From assembly GCA_027604705.1 (NCBI GenBank), contig JADHYV010000004.1, positions 62,001-126,000 of the forward strand: a stretch of 64,000 bases of DNA, written 5' to 3'. The position numbers and the translations under genes were made by a program. The notes beneath the pieces were generated by a model. It was not told where the DNA came from. It saw only the letters and a list, made by a program, of their open reading frames with translations, and made no database searches. Positions 10,438 through 21,308 of this stretch are shown one piece after another. The DNA comes from Allomyces arbusculus. Its lineage: Eukaryota > Blastocladiomycota > Blastocladiomycetes > Blastocladiales > Blastocladiaceae. Positions within the stretch are counted from its first letter, which is position 1; each line of letters starts with the position of its first letter.

Positions 10438-12509
10438 TTACCGTCCAAGTCCCGGCGGCCCTGGTGGCACACCCGGCACATCCACACCTGGCGGCCGGCT
10501 CCCCACCCCCACGCCGGCCGTCTCCGCCATCGCCGCAAACCCAAACTTCTCCTTGACCTGCTGCACGCGGCGTCGATACTCATCTTGCGCGCCCGACGTG
10601 CGTCGCGCCGCCGCGCCCACTTCCCTCTTCACATCCGCCAACGAAAACGACCGGATCACGAGCACATCCGGGTCACTCGTCTCGACCGCATCGTCGGCCA
10701 CGTCCAAAACCTTATCAATCATTGCCGCCGCATTTCCGCCTTCCGTATCCAACGCTGCGACCGACGGCGTTCCGGCCCTCGCGCGCGACCGCGAGTAGAC
10801 CAGGTACGAGAAAAGATCCGCGTCGTCGTCGGCCTTATCATGGAACCCGGCATTCGCCTGCGTCACGACGTGACCGTCGAGTTCTTCCAAATGTGGGCAT
10901 TGTGCGAAAACGGCCGCGCCAAGACCGGAGCGGGAGGCCGGGTTGTGCGAAGTGTCGAGAAAGACGAGCGACGAGGGCAAGTCGGCGACGGGGAAGGGCG
11001 CGGCGATTTGGTTGTGCGAGAGGTCCAGCAGGACGAGACGCGGGAGACGGTCGAGGTCCCGGATCAGAGAGAGCCGGTTGTGGGAGAGGGTCAAGAACCG
11101 CAAGTGGGGGAGCGCAGCGAGGCCTTCGGTCGTGGTCAGGTTGTTCTGGGTGGGGTGGGAAGGTCAGGTCCAAAATGACGTGAATCGTGCGGATGAGGGA
11201 GCAAATGGCGCGAGTGACGTACGTGCTGCAGGTACAGGTTCGTGATATGCGTGAACTGCGCGAGCCCGTGCAGCGACTCGATGCCGCTCCGGTCGAGCCG
11301 CACGTGCGTGAGCACTTGAAGTTGCTTGTCACTACAGACATGGTGAAAGCACGCGCGGTCAGTCTTCGTCCCATCTCATCGCCGATGGGATGAGCACGTC
11401 GAGGCCAACGTACATGTCACCTAGCTGCTGGTCCACTTTGGACACGTTCTTGGCAATAATCAAGTCGCGCGTGATCCCCTTTGGCCCGCCCCCATCTACA
11501 TTCCAACCAACCAAGGTGAGCCTTCCGCACCGGACCCCGAGCCCCACCTCACCTCGCTCCACCCACGTACCGTTCGTCTCTGGCCCACCACTCTCCACTC
11601 GCGCCGCCGCCGGCACTTCCGGCCCACTCGCCACTGGCGCCACCGGCGGTGAGGGCACTGGGGGCGGCTGCGCGGCCTTGCTCGAATCCCGGCGCAATCC
11701 CGACGGCGCCATCGGCGTCGCCCCGGCACCACTTCCCCGGCGCGGCGGCGTACTCGGCCCGCCAAACAAGACCGACGGCGCGGCCGTACTACCCGTCGGG
11801 CTCGAGCGCGGCGCGTTCTCAAGCATTCCGGCGGGCGACCCGCGGCGGCCGGCGGTCGGGCTCGCGTGAGGCGAGCTCGTGGCGGTACTGGACGTCGGGG
11901 CGCGGTAGTTGAGGGCTACCAAGCAGACCACTTGTCAGGAAAAGGTGCCGGATCGCAGGATCAAAAGGGAACGGGGAGAAGCGTACCGCCTGTGTTCAAC
12001 CCCACGTTTGATCCCGCGGGAACCGCCCCGGCACTCGGCTGCCGGCCATAATTCAGCATCGACGGCGCCGGGGAGAGCATCGACGGGGCCGCGGCCACAC
12101 GGCGGTGTCCGGGCACCGGGCTCGCGGGCGGTGCCGCGCCCAGGGCGCTATGACTTGCCGAGTATCTCGTCGCGAGTGGCTGGAACCGCAACGTGTTGCT
12201 CGCGGCAGCCGACGTCGGGGCTCCGTTCGGCGTGGTGCGTCGCGCGGGCGCACCGCCAAGCAACGACGATGGTGGCGGCGAGTTCATGTCGGAGGCCGTG
12301 CGCGCGGATTGGGATAGCGCGCCCTGCGACGCGACGACGGTCGCGTTCGGGTGAGGGAGTGGCGGGAGTTGCAGCGCAGGGGTAGCGGTGGTGGATGAGA
12401 GGTTGGCGGACGCGAGCCGTGCCGACGAGGACGTGGTCGAGGGCGAGGTCGTTGACGAGGATAGTTGATCTGAAGGCCGAAGTGCAAGCGGGCGCGACGA
12501 CGGCCGCAT
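10438..12509 (-). CDS. Leucine-rich repeat protein similar to LRRC46
   Basis: Exons 12509-11987, 11915-11414, 11331-11223 and 11145-10438 join in frame (introns of 71, 82 and 77 nt, donors GTACGC/GTACGT/GTACGT), giving about 613 residues. The N-terminal half is Ser/Pro/Ala-rich low complexity. The segment ITRDLIIAKNV precedes SDS22-like repeats: LTHVRLDRSGIESLHGLAQF, THITNLYLQHNNLTTTEGLA, LRFLTLSHNRLSLIRDLDRL and LVLLDLSHNQIA. The repeat region and its lead-in resemble animal LRRC46, a sperm-flagellum protein, which fits a zoosporic fungus. The low-complexity first exon could instead belong to a separate transcript, and the 11915/11930 acceptor choice is uncertain. It is head-to-head with the SVIP-like gene. 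Confidence 0.68.
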
Positions 12510-12916
12510 GGTGCCGCTGGTCGTTGGGACGAACGGCGAGCGAGCCGGCGCTCAAAGCAGGGAGCGCACGCGTAGCGTTGCCGAGGAGCACGAGGGCTTT
12601 CAAAGAGCGCGTGGCTCGCCTGCGTGCGGTTTGCAATATCGGAGGCGCGCTCACTTGGGAGACGCAGTTCGGCGCGCGGTAGGCGCGCCTTTGCACCGGG
12701 TGAGAGAGCACGACCACTTGTGCACGAACCACGGTGGCCGGGGCGCCGGCCCGAGCCGCGACGGCGGAGGTGCGAGACGGGAAGGAGGGAGACATCACGG
12801 CGGGCACGTGGAATGCACGGCCTTCGCGCGTCGCGCTCCTTGGCCTTGCCCTCGCGCCTGCTGGCTGCATGTCACACACCAGCACGCCCGTCCGCGCCCT
12901 CATCGTTGCGCGCACC
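12510..12916. promoter_or_regulatory. Shared upstream region of the LRRC46-like and SVIP-like genes
   Basis: These 407 bp lie between two divergent ATG codons. The sequence is GC-rich and its open frames are Arg-rich shadows. No distinct motif was recognised. Confidence 0.35.
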
Positions 12917-13486
12917 ATGGGCAACTGCCTCGGGAAGTCCAGCAAGATGCCGGCTGGCCGCGGCCAACGGCTCGGGAGCCGCCCGTCGGCCGGTGAGAGC
13001 GACGGCATCAGCATGGCCAACATGACTCTTTCAGCGCAGCGCCCGACCACCAATTCGTCAGTCCCAGGCCCCAACGCGCCGCGCGCAGGAACGCCGATCA
13101 TCGTGGGCGGCACGCCGCCACCGGCCGATGCCGAGGAGCGCCGGCAGCGTGCGGCAGAGGCCGCAGCAAAGCGAGCGCAAAATGTACCTTAGTGCCAGTG
13201 GTCGTGGGTCGGCGAATTACGGTTCATAGCAAGATCGGCCCTGACCGGACCTTCTCCACTGTGTTTACCAGGACAAGAGTCGCGGGATGCAAGCGGGTGG
13301 CGGTGCGCTGGCGGCCAAGCTCGACCGCGAGCGCCAATTGTCGACACGGGAAGCAGCGATGCAGGCGAACGCGTCGTCGAGTAATACAGCCGGTGGCCTG
13401 AGTGTACGACTGTGTTCGCTGCCATGCTCTGCATCATGTCCACCTTGCTCACCAGTTCCTGGCGGTAGTGGGTGGTCGACTCGTAG
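12917..13486 (+). CDS. SVIP: SVIP-like small VCP/p97-interacting protein
   Basis: Three exons, 12917-13183, 13272-13403 and 13469-13486, give 138 residues; introns are 88 and 65 nt (GTACCT, GTACGA). The start MGNCLGKSSK is a classic N-myristoylation site with a palmitoylatable Cys4. Residues 76-86 read RQRAAEAAAKR, an exact fit to the VCP-interacting motif R-x5-A-A-x2-R found in SVIP. The last 18-nt exon completes the ending GGLSWVVDS, close to the GGLRWTV ending of animal SVIP. In animals this membrane-tethered protein binds p97 and inhibits ER-associated degradation. It is longer than human SVIP (77 residues) because of an inserted Ser/Pro/Thr-rich region before the motif. No other family fits all three features. 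Confidence 0.8.
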
Positions 13487-13693
13487 GTCAGATTTGTTCG
13501 TCAGGGCCACCTTGCATCATAGAATCCGGGCTGTGCTGCCCGCAAAAATCGTTTTTGTCCGTTTTGATTCCATGAAAAAACGCGTTCTGTTCTGTCCTGC
13601 TCGCCACCACAAACAGCCACCGTGCCCATGTTGCTGCGTTCTGAGCGCGAAACCGACCTTGCATTGAACGTCATTCCATCCATCATACCGCGC

Positions 13694-15452
13694 TCACTCC
13701 ACCTCCATGCGGTCCGCATCTTGCTCCTCACGTTGTCCCGCGGCCGCTGGCGCCGCCCCCGCGGCACCACGGCGCTCGCGCATGTACTCCTCCATCTCGC
13801 GGTCCAGATCCACGGCGGAGCGATCACCACGGCGCTCGTCACGACGGCCCTCGCGCGCGCGCTCCCCACCACGTTCACGGCGCGGCCGCGTCCCCTCTCC
13901 GCGGTACTCGTCACCGCGGTCCGCCCGACCTGAGCCCGCGTAATACCGGTCGCCGCGGTCGCGGTCCGCACCACGATCACGATCGCGCCCCGTATCCCGG
14001 CGCAGCCGCGACTCCAAGTCCCGCCCGCCACCGTTGCGGCGGCGATCGGCATCCGCACCCCACTGGTCGCCGCCACCCCGGCGCCGATCCTCGTCATCGC
14101 TCTCGTCGCGGTACCGCCGCGCAGGCCGCGACGGCAACGCCTCGACCGGGTCGTACTCGCCCTCTTCGCGATCGCGCAAGCGCGCGGCCGCGCCGCGGAA
14201 CGAGAGCTCGCCCGGTTTGGGCGCCGCGTCCGGGACTGCGGCGCCGCGGAAGGACAATTCAGTCCGGCGTGGCCCCGGGGCGTCCGGGTCGGTCAGGAAC
14301 GACCGCCCGCGGGCCGGCAGGGACGCGCGCAGGTCGGTTGGGTCGCGGTAGCTCGGGCGGTCGCGGTCCCACCGGTCGCTGTCACGACAATAAGAATAAA
14401 AAAGGAGTTGGTCACAGAATAAGGTGATTAAGAAGTGGGGGGGGGGGGGAGGGGAACAAACACGTACGCGTCGATCCCGGCACGTTTGCCGCGGCGCAAC
14501 TCGGCCGTCGAGAACCCGCGCCCGCCGTCATCGCGGCCGCCGCCGTTGTACCGGTCAGTGCGGCGGTCGACCCCGCGCGGCGGCCAGTCATTGTTACTGT
14601 TACCGCGACGCGCGGGCGCGCGCGGGTCCACCCAGCTGCCGTCGGTGAACTTGTCCCAGGGGCGAATGACCATGGCCTTGTCGTCGAGCAGCATGCCGTC
14701 GTACTTGTTGCGCGCGCTGTCGGCGCCGCCGGCGGTGGCGAAAAACAGGTCGGCGATACCCGTCGACCGGTCGGTCGAGTCGTACCGCAGAAAGGCGGCG
14801 GTGATGTCGTACGCGGCGAACAGTTCCTGGAGGGGAGGGAGGGAGGACGGAGGGTCAGTGATTGGTGGGAGGGAAGATGGTGCGCGTGAGAGAGAGAGAG
14901 CGTACCTAGCGGGCCAACCACGGGAGGCAGAGCAGGGGAGGTGGTGAACAACGCTGCCCCGAGGACGACGACTTGCCTACCGCAATCCGGTTGCTGCTGC
15001 TGCTGCGGTTGCTACTGCACTCCCACCCCATGCACAAATTCCGTGGCCATCTGGACGAGGTTGAAACTGTGGTCAGCCCCATTCCCTTGACCGCGTCGCA
15101 ATCGAATTAGAAAAACTCCGTACCGTTCCATTCCACCCGAAAGACGCCACGCGCAGCAGTCTCCACGCGTAAAATATTCAGGCACGCACCAGGAGGTCCT
15201 TTTCGGTCACGGTAAAGTGCAGCTGTTCAATCACCATGCGCGCGTCGACGGGCGTCGTGGCAATGGCCGCCTGTCGGCTCGACCGCTCGACGCGGGCGCC
15301 AGCGCGGTCGGGCAGATCGTGCGCGGGCTTGCCGAATAGATCGTGCTTCCAGCGAGTCTACGATCCGGAATCACGGGTTGGTTGGTCGGCGCGGTCTGGG
15401 AAGGGAATGGTTGGGCAACGGGCCAAATCCATACAGAGTCGGCGCCGGACAT
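13694..15452 (-). CDS. YRA1: mRNA export adaptor ALYREF / Yra1 (THO-TREX)
   Basis: Exons 15452-15435, 15357-15190, 14826-14468 and 14378-13694 give 409 residues. The product is an RNA-binding TREX adaptor handing spliced mRNA to the NXF1/Mex67 receptor. The RRM runs from about residue 46 to 115: MVIEQLHFTVTEKDLL joins ELFAAYDITAAFLRYD and ends KYDGMLLDDKAMVIRP, as in ALY proteins. The C-terminal half is Arg/Asp/Gly-rich (RGG-like), and DLDREMEEYMRERRG near the end matches the FoP-duplication segment (DLDxELDxYM). Exon 1 codes for only MSGADS. The middle intron (363 nt) splits the RRM and is about five times longer than usual here. It could be SR/RGG-type, but the RRM plus FoP ending favours ALYREF. 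Confidence 0.88.
14827..15189 (-). other. Unusually long intron (363 nt) within the ALYREF RRM
   Basis: The donor GTGCGT and acceptor CTCCAG bring EKDLL directly to ELFAA in phase 0. The intron contains stops in the needed frame and CT-rich stretches, including a tandem CT run near 14893-14905 (GA on the plus strand). No coding exon that fits the RRM was seen inside it. Confidence 0.75.
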
Positions 15453-15738
15453 GGTGCAAGCTTGCAGCGTGCTGATCAGTGCGGGTCCAAGTCGTGAGCG
15501 CGAGTGCGGGTATGGCAAGTAGGGCCGCGTTGGTCGTGCGTACTGTGCTGGCGGACGTCGTTGCTGTCGTCGTCGTCGAAAAAGTGGCCGTCGTGGTTGT
15601 CGTCGCCCTCCACGTGTGACTGCTCCAAAGCGAAAACCTAGGTTTCCATCGTTGAGAACCAGAGCTGGCAACGATTGACTCATTCCTCCGAGCTCCCGAC
15701 TACATTTCCAAAAGTCTTCTCTTTCCGTCACGTCCTCT

Positions 15739-16674
15739 TCAAACCCGCTTCTTGCTCGGTCCGCGCACGGGGCTCCCCTGCCGCGTGGGGCTACTCGGCC
15801 GCTCGGGCGACCCGGTCCTCGGCGCCATGGCGCGCTCCGACCGTGCCATCGGGTCGCCCGCCAAAAGCGACGGCTTCTCGTCCATCCTGGCAACCGCATC
15901 GAGGAGGCACTGCAATGCCGGGTACAAGATAAACGTTGCGAGCGCGACAGCGCCGAGAATGAGCGGGATGAGCGACTGTGCGGTTTCGGGCACGCCGAGG
16001 ACGACAGGTTCGTAAACTACACGCGTCGAGGTGGAGAGGTGAGCTGAGGCCAAAACAGCAATGCGCAGGTGATGGAGAACCGCACCAAGAGCGACATCGA
16101 CCTTGTCCGGAATTTGCGGTACCGGCTCGTCCCCGACGGCGCGTGTCACAGTCGCCCAAACGGCGCGCACGCGGAGGTACTTGACGCACGGGAACGCGCA
16201 GGGAATGTGGTCCTTGGCGACACCGGCCCCATCGTGATGGTGTGCCATGGTAAACACTTGCACGTCGACGTTCACGGGCACCGACGCGGGCACCGACACA
16301 CGCAGTTCGGCCTCGTCCGGGATCTGGCCCTCGAGCTCGCCGACGTAGAGCCACGTGGCGCGCGCCGCCGGGTCTCTGTCCGGGTGTACTGCAAGATCGG
16401 CCGCGGGAACGACGGGGACGGATACTTGCGCGATCCGCTCGCCAGCGTGGACCGCGGTCATGTGGCCTGGCGGCATGCGGCGCATCGTGCGCGCAAGGCC
16501 ATTTCTTGCGATGCGGTACTGGAAGGTGTTGCCGAGAGCGAAGATCGGGAGGGTCGCGACGACGAGGAGTGCGAGCGCGATGGCAAGGACGAAATGCAGC
16601 GTTAGGTGGCGTTGCCGCGGGGCCGTAGGGCCAGAGGTTGGCATGCTGGGTCGGGATTGAGTGCTGTTTCTCAT
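15739..16674 (-). CDS. Unknown two-pass membrane protein
   Basis: Not recognised. The continuous frame from the ATG at 16674 gives 311 residues. It has a hydrophobic segment near residues 27-50 (LHFVLAIALALLVVATLPIF), a roughly 190-residue soluble part, a second hydrophobic segment (LIPLILGAVALATFILYPAL) and a Ser/Pro/Arg-rich tail ending SPVRGPSKKRV. The layout suggests both termini on the cytosolic side and a lumenal middle domain with a HHH run and two Cys (PCAFPC). Bases 16085-16017 form a candidate 69-nt in-frame intron (GTGCGG...GTGTAG). If spliced, the product is 288 residues. Confidence 0.65.
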   Translation of the reverse strand: MRNSTQSRPSMPTSGPTAPRQRHLTLHFVLAIALALLVVATLPIFALGNTFQYRIARNGLARTMRRMPPGHMTAVHAGERIAQVSVPVVPAADLAVHPDRDPAARATWLYVGELEGQIPDEAELRVSVPASVPVNVDVQVFTMAHHHDGAGVAKDHIPCAFPCVKYLRVRAVWATVTRAVGDEPVPQIPDKVDVALGAVLHHLRIAVLASAHLSTSTRVVYEPVVLGVPETAQSLIPLILGAVALATFILYPALQCLLDAVARMDEKPSLLAGDPMARSERAMAPRTGSPERPSSPTRQGSPVRGPSKKRV

Positions 16675-17047
16675 TGCGATCTGCGGTGCCGGAGGTGGAT
16701 GGCGGACCGGACGTCGAGCAGGATGCGGCGCAAGGAGACGAAGAGCGCGAGGGATTGGCAGGGATCGCTGATCACGGCACGCTGAACGACGTGACCGCGG
16801 CGGGAGTGCTGCGATGTCGCGTCGATCCTTCCAACGTCGCACGTGACGCTTCGATGGTCCGTGCTCAGTCGTCGTTTCGCTCCCATTTCCCTGCTCGCTG
16901 GAGATAAAGTGAGCCGATCCCGTCGTCACGTCGGCCCGACGACAACGGCACCGCTCGCGCTCGCTCCCCCCCCCCCCCTCCTCCGTGCTCCCGCCAACAC
17001 CCGCAAGCACGACCCAGACGACGACGACACGACCCGGCCCCTGCACC
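16675..17047. promoter_or_regulatory. Shared upstream region of the two-TM gene and the amidohydrolase gene
   Basis: These 373 bp separate divergent ATG codons. A run of about 12 C lies near 16967-16978. No TATA-like or named motif was recognised. Confidence 0.35.
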
Positions 17048-20000
17048 ATGGCGCTGCCCGGTCCCGTCACCTCCAGCGGCCGCAAGCGCGCCTTCGCGCC
17101 GACCATGGCCCACCCGCTCCTTGACCCCTTTGGCGCCGCCGGCCACGACTCGGACGCGTCCATCACCTCCTCCGCCTCCTCCACCACCACCCTCGCGACC
17201 CGCACGACGCGCAAGTCGCGTCGGCAGCCGCGGCACTGGGCGACCTTCGCGCTCGTCGTCTCAGCCCTCCTCGTTGCCGGCGCATACTGGTACTCGCCGA
17301 CAAAGCACCACCACGACGACGACCACGACAAGCAGCCGGACTTCGACCTCGCGCACCTCGGTCCGCGCGCATCGGTCCTCTCGCGCGCCGAGTTCGACAC
17401 GGCCTTGCACTTTTGCCGGACCGGCCGCCGTCCGGGCCCGCGCGGCCCGTCGACTGCGCCGGTCGCGCGCATCAACCCGCGCGACGCGTCGCATGGCCTG
17501 GTCACGCTGATTCGGAACGCGACCGTCTGGGACGGACTGGGCGGCGTCTTCCCGTCCACGGACGTTCTCCTACGCGACGGCGTGATTGCCGCTGTCGGCA
17601 CGGGGCTGCACGATCCGGAGGGCGTGCCCGTGCGTGTCGTCCAGGCGCACGGCCGAATCCTGACTCCGGGGATTGTCGACATGCATTCGCATGCGGGCGT
17701 CGACGCTTACCCGGGTCTCGCGGCAGGGCAGGATACGAACGAGGAGGCGGCGCCCTTGACGCCGGGCATGCGCACGGTCGACGCGTTTGATCCACGGGAT
17801 CCGGCGCTGAAACAGATGCTGGCGGGTGGAGTCACGACGATTTTGGTGCTCCCGGGGTCGGCCAACTTGATGGGCGGCGAGGTACGTTATTTGGTGGGTG
17901 GGATGGCTCCATTTTGGTGCAGAGGACTGATCGGGCGCGCGCTTTGCAAATGTGTATAGGCGTTTGCTTTCAAGACGCCCACGCCCACGTCCAACTCGGT
18001 CGACGACATGCTGCTGCACGCCGGGATCACGGCCAAGAACGCTGACCAGGTGGGCGGGTACAAGTGGCGGTGGGCCAAGCACGCGTGTACGTACTTCTAA
18101 TGGCCATTGTCGGGTTGGCGATTGCGCTCGTCCGTGTGTACTCACTTGCCCTCGCAATGCCCAGGCGGCGAAAACCCGAAAGCAGTGTACGGCAACGGCA
18201 AGGACAAGATGCCGTTTACGCGCATGGGCAACGCCTACCTCGTGCGCGAGCAGTACGCGCAAGCCGCCAAGTTGCGCGACGAGCAGGACGAGTGGTGCGC
18301 AATTGCCGAGGACCTCGACGGGCACAACAAGAAGAAGAGGGACACCGACGCCGTCGACGTCGACAAGAAGAAGAAGAAAAAGCACAAGAAGAAGAAGAAG
18401 AAGCACCCGTCGACGTCGCCCGTCGTGCACCCGCTCGGCCGGCTCCCAACCTCGCTCGCGCTCGAACCCGTCGTCGCCCTGCTGCGCGGCCAAGTCAAGC
18501 TCAACTGGCACTGCTACGAGGTGCACGACCTGACGACCCAGATGCGCATCGCGCGCGAATTCAACGTTTCGATTGCCGCGTTCCACCACGCGTCCGACAT
18601 TCACGAAATCATCCCGGCACTCAAGGCATGGGAGGCCGAAGGCCGCCAGCCCATCGGCGCGGCGATTTTCGCCGACGAGTGGGGGTACAAGAAGGAAGCC
18701 TATCAGGCGTCCGTCTACGCGCCGCAAGTCCTGGAAGAGCACGGGATTCCGTTCGCGTTCAAGTCGGACCACCCGGTCTTGCACGCGCAATGGCTCGCGT
18801 ACGAGTCGGGCAAGGCCGCGCAGTACGGGCTCGCTGACCAGTCGGTCATTCGCGCACTCACGTCGGTGCCCGCGCGGCTCATGGGCGTTGACCACCGCAT
18901 TGGGGCCGTGGCCGTGGGTATGGACGCGGATGTGGTCCTGTGGCCGTCTCACCCGCTCGCCGCGGGCGCGATCCCGGACGCCGTGTTTGTGGATGGCGCG
19001 CTCGTGCATGAGAATAAGATCGCTGCGCTGATTCCGAACCCGCCGCCGATCGATTTGCCCGCGCCAGTGCGCGTGCCGCCGCGGGTGCAGGTTCCGCCGG
19101 CCGCAAAGGTGTGGTTGCGCGGGATTCGGCGTGTCGTGACGGGCGCCAAGACGCTGCATTTCCAGGAATTGGTGATCGACCAGGGCCGGATCGTGTGTCT
19201 CGCGACGCACTGCAATGTGACTGATTCGGCGAACGTGGTCCGGATCGACTTGCACGGCGCGGTCATCACGCCGACGCTCGTGGCCGGCGGGACGCAGCTC
19301 GGGCTCGTGGAGATCACGGGCGAGGAGGAGAACACGGGCGACGGCGAGGCCAAGTCGGACGATCTGGTGTATGGCCGCGACGCGCTCCAAGCCGGTGGGA
19401 AGCTCGAGCGGTCCGCCGCGAACCAAGGGGTCGGGCTGATCATTAGCCCGCCGAATGCGCAACCCGCATCGCGCGCGATCGCGTTCCGCGTCTCGGCGGT
19501 CGCCGCGACCAACTACACCCTCCCACACGTCGTGCGGCCGATTGCCGCCGTGCACACGGCGATTGGCGGCGACGCGACCGAGAAGGATACCGCCGCCGGG
19601 TCGGTCTCGGCGCAGATTGCGGCCTTGCGGCGCGCACTGACGGCGGCCGCCGAGTCCAAGAACGCGACCAACGAGGACGCGCAGCTGTGGCAGGACGTCG
19701 TGCACGGCCGCGTGCCCCTCGTCATCCACACCAATTCGGCCAACCACATTTCCGCCGTGTTGCGCGTCAAGGACGAGCTCGATCCGCGCGGGCGGCAAAA
19801 GTGGGTGATTGCCGGCGGCGCCGAGGCGCACTTGGCAATTGACGCGCTCGCCGACGCGAACCGCCGTGCGCACGGGTCGGTCGGCGTCCTGATCATGCCA
19901 GCGCGGTGCGTGACGACCACCTGGGACGCGCGCCGGTGTTTGATGCCGCCGGCCGCGCCGTTCCGCGGCGCCGTGCACGTGGCCGCACTGCTCAAGCAGC

Positions 20001-20338
20001 ACAGTGTGCCGTTTGCGCTCGGGATGATTCCCAACGAGTTGGGGCGCGTGCGCAATTTGCGGTTCGAGGCCGCGTGGGTCCAAGCGCTCGCGGGGCTGTC
20101 CGAGGAGGAGGCTGTGCATGCCGTCTCGACGGGGGTGCTGGATTTGTTGACTGGGCGCATGGAGGATGATGGCGCGGACGCGCGCGCGGTCGAGGACGTG
20201 TTGGCTGTCGGCGGGTTCGCGCGGTTCAATGTGTGGACCGGGAGCGTCGGCGACTTGCACGCGCAGCTTGCGCTCGCCGTCGACGGGGTGCGCGCCAAGA
20301 TGGGCGAGTCGGTTGTGCAGTACCCGGCGCACCAGTAG
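17048..20338 (+). CDS. Membrane-anchored double-domain amidohydrolase-like protein
   Basis: Exons 17048-17881, 17960-18086 and 18165-20338 (two 78-nt introns, both GTACGT) give 1044 residues. A short cytosolic tail and one TM at about residues 64-82 (ATFALVVSALLVAGAYWYS) predict a type II membrane protein. The first amidohydrolase unit has the composite-domain strands, the metal-binding GIVDMHSHAG, GVTTILVLPGSANLMGGE, ACGENPKAVYG, FHHASDIHEI and FKSDHP. This is like the fungal membrane amidohydrolase family with imidazolonepropionase-type folds. The second half repeats the layout (LIISPPNAQ, VPLVIHTNSANHIS, GVLIMPARC) but has lost the HxH motif and most metal ligands, so it is probably a pseudo-domain. 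The substrate is unknown. A lysine-rich insertion sits at 18362-18406. Confidence 0.85.
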
Positions 20339-21308
20339 GCGGCCGGCGACGTGCGTGGCGCGGCGCGACGCGGGATGACGGCCGAGGTGCACGCGCACCG
20401 ACGAGCGGCGGACAGATCACCAGGAGCATAACTATTTTGATAAAGCGGTTTTGGTGGGTGGTTATTTGTACTCACTTGGTTGTCTCACCTCGTCAGGTCG
20501 TTGGCACGACACGGTACGCGGCACGCGCAAGCAGGGTGGTAGCGGCGACGCCGGCGACGCGGCGGCCAGCACACAAATAGCCAGCCGGACATGACTTGAG
20601 CGCTGGCCGTGCCGCGGTTCCAGCGTGCGATCGGGGGTGCGCGAGGGGGTTTCGCCCACGTCACCGGGTGCGTCATGTCCGGCGATCAGCTGCGGCATCA
20701 GACCGGGTTGCCGGTGCGGCACAGTCCCGGCGCGGCCGAGGGCGACGCCCCCGAAGCGGCGGGCGGCTTGGGCCCGGGCCGCGGCGCGCCGCGGCGATGC
20801 AACGTGTCGGCAGGCATCACGCGCGCGATCAGCCGAGGTGTGCGACGCGCGGCCTGCCCTCCCGCCGCGCAGACGCCCGTGTCCCTCCGACGCCCCGTTG
20901 CTCGCGTCATCTGCGGGCGCGGCCGCTTCTCTTCCCGTCCGGCACTGCCTCGGTCCGCGCTCCGGCGATCACATAGCACGCATCGGCCAGATCGCGCCCA
21001 CGCCCCTCAGCTCGACCGCACCGGCGCCTCGTGCGGTCCGCGACCGACCGACCGCCGCGACGGTCCTTTGTTCTCCCCAGGGCGGCGCCCACCGCTCCTC
21101 CTTTGCGCGCACCTCTCCGTGCCTCGCCAACCACGACCTGACCCGCGCGCGCCCCCGCTCGCCCGCGTCTTCTCACCCCGCCCCTCCACGCACCACGCTC
21201 CACGCTCCTGCCTGCTTCCCACCACCGCCCTGCCCAACGCGCGCGCTCCCTCGTGGCCGCGACCGCTCTCGCTCCCTCCCGCCGCACCGCCCGACACCCC
21301 TCCTCGCC
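20339..21308. other. Intergenic stretch and probable 5' region of the kinase gene
   Basis: Very GC-rich; all six frames translate to Arg/Pro/Ala-rich shadows. No gene recognised. The kinase frame is open far upstream of 21309 but without family features. Confidence 0.35.

Noticed and set aside
13265-13510. Minus-strand frame over SVIP exons 2-3
   Set aside because: A shadow. The plus-strand exons reproduce both the p97-binding motif and the SVIP C-terminus.
17570-20398. 942-codon minus-strand open frame opposite the amidohydrolase
   Set aside because: Very long but rich in His/Arg/Gly/Asp with no domain pattern. It arises from GC-rich third positions of the plus-strand gene.
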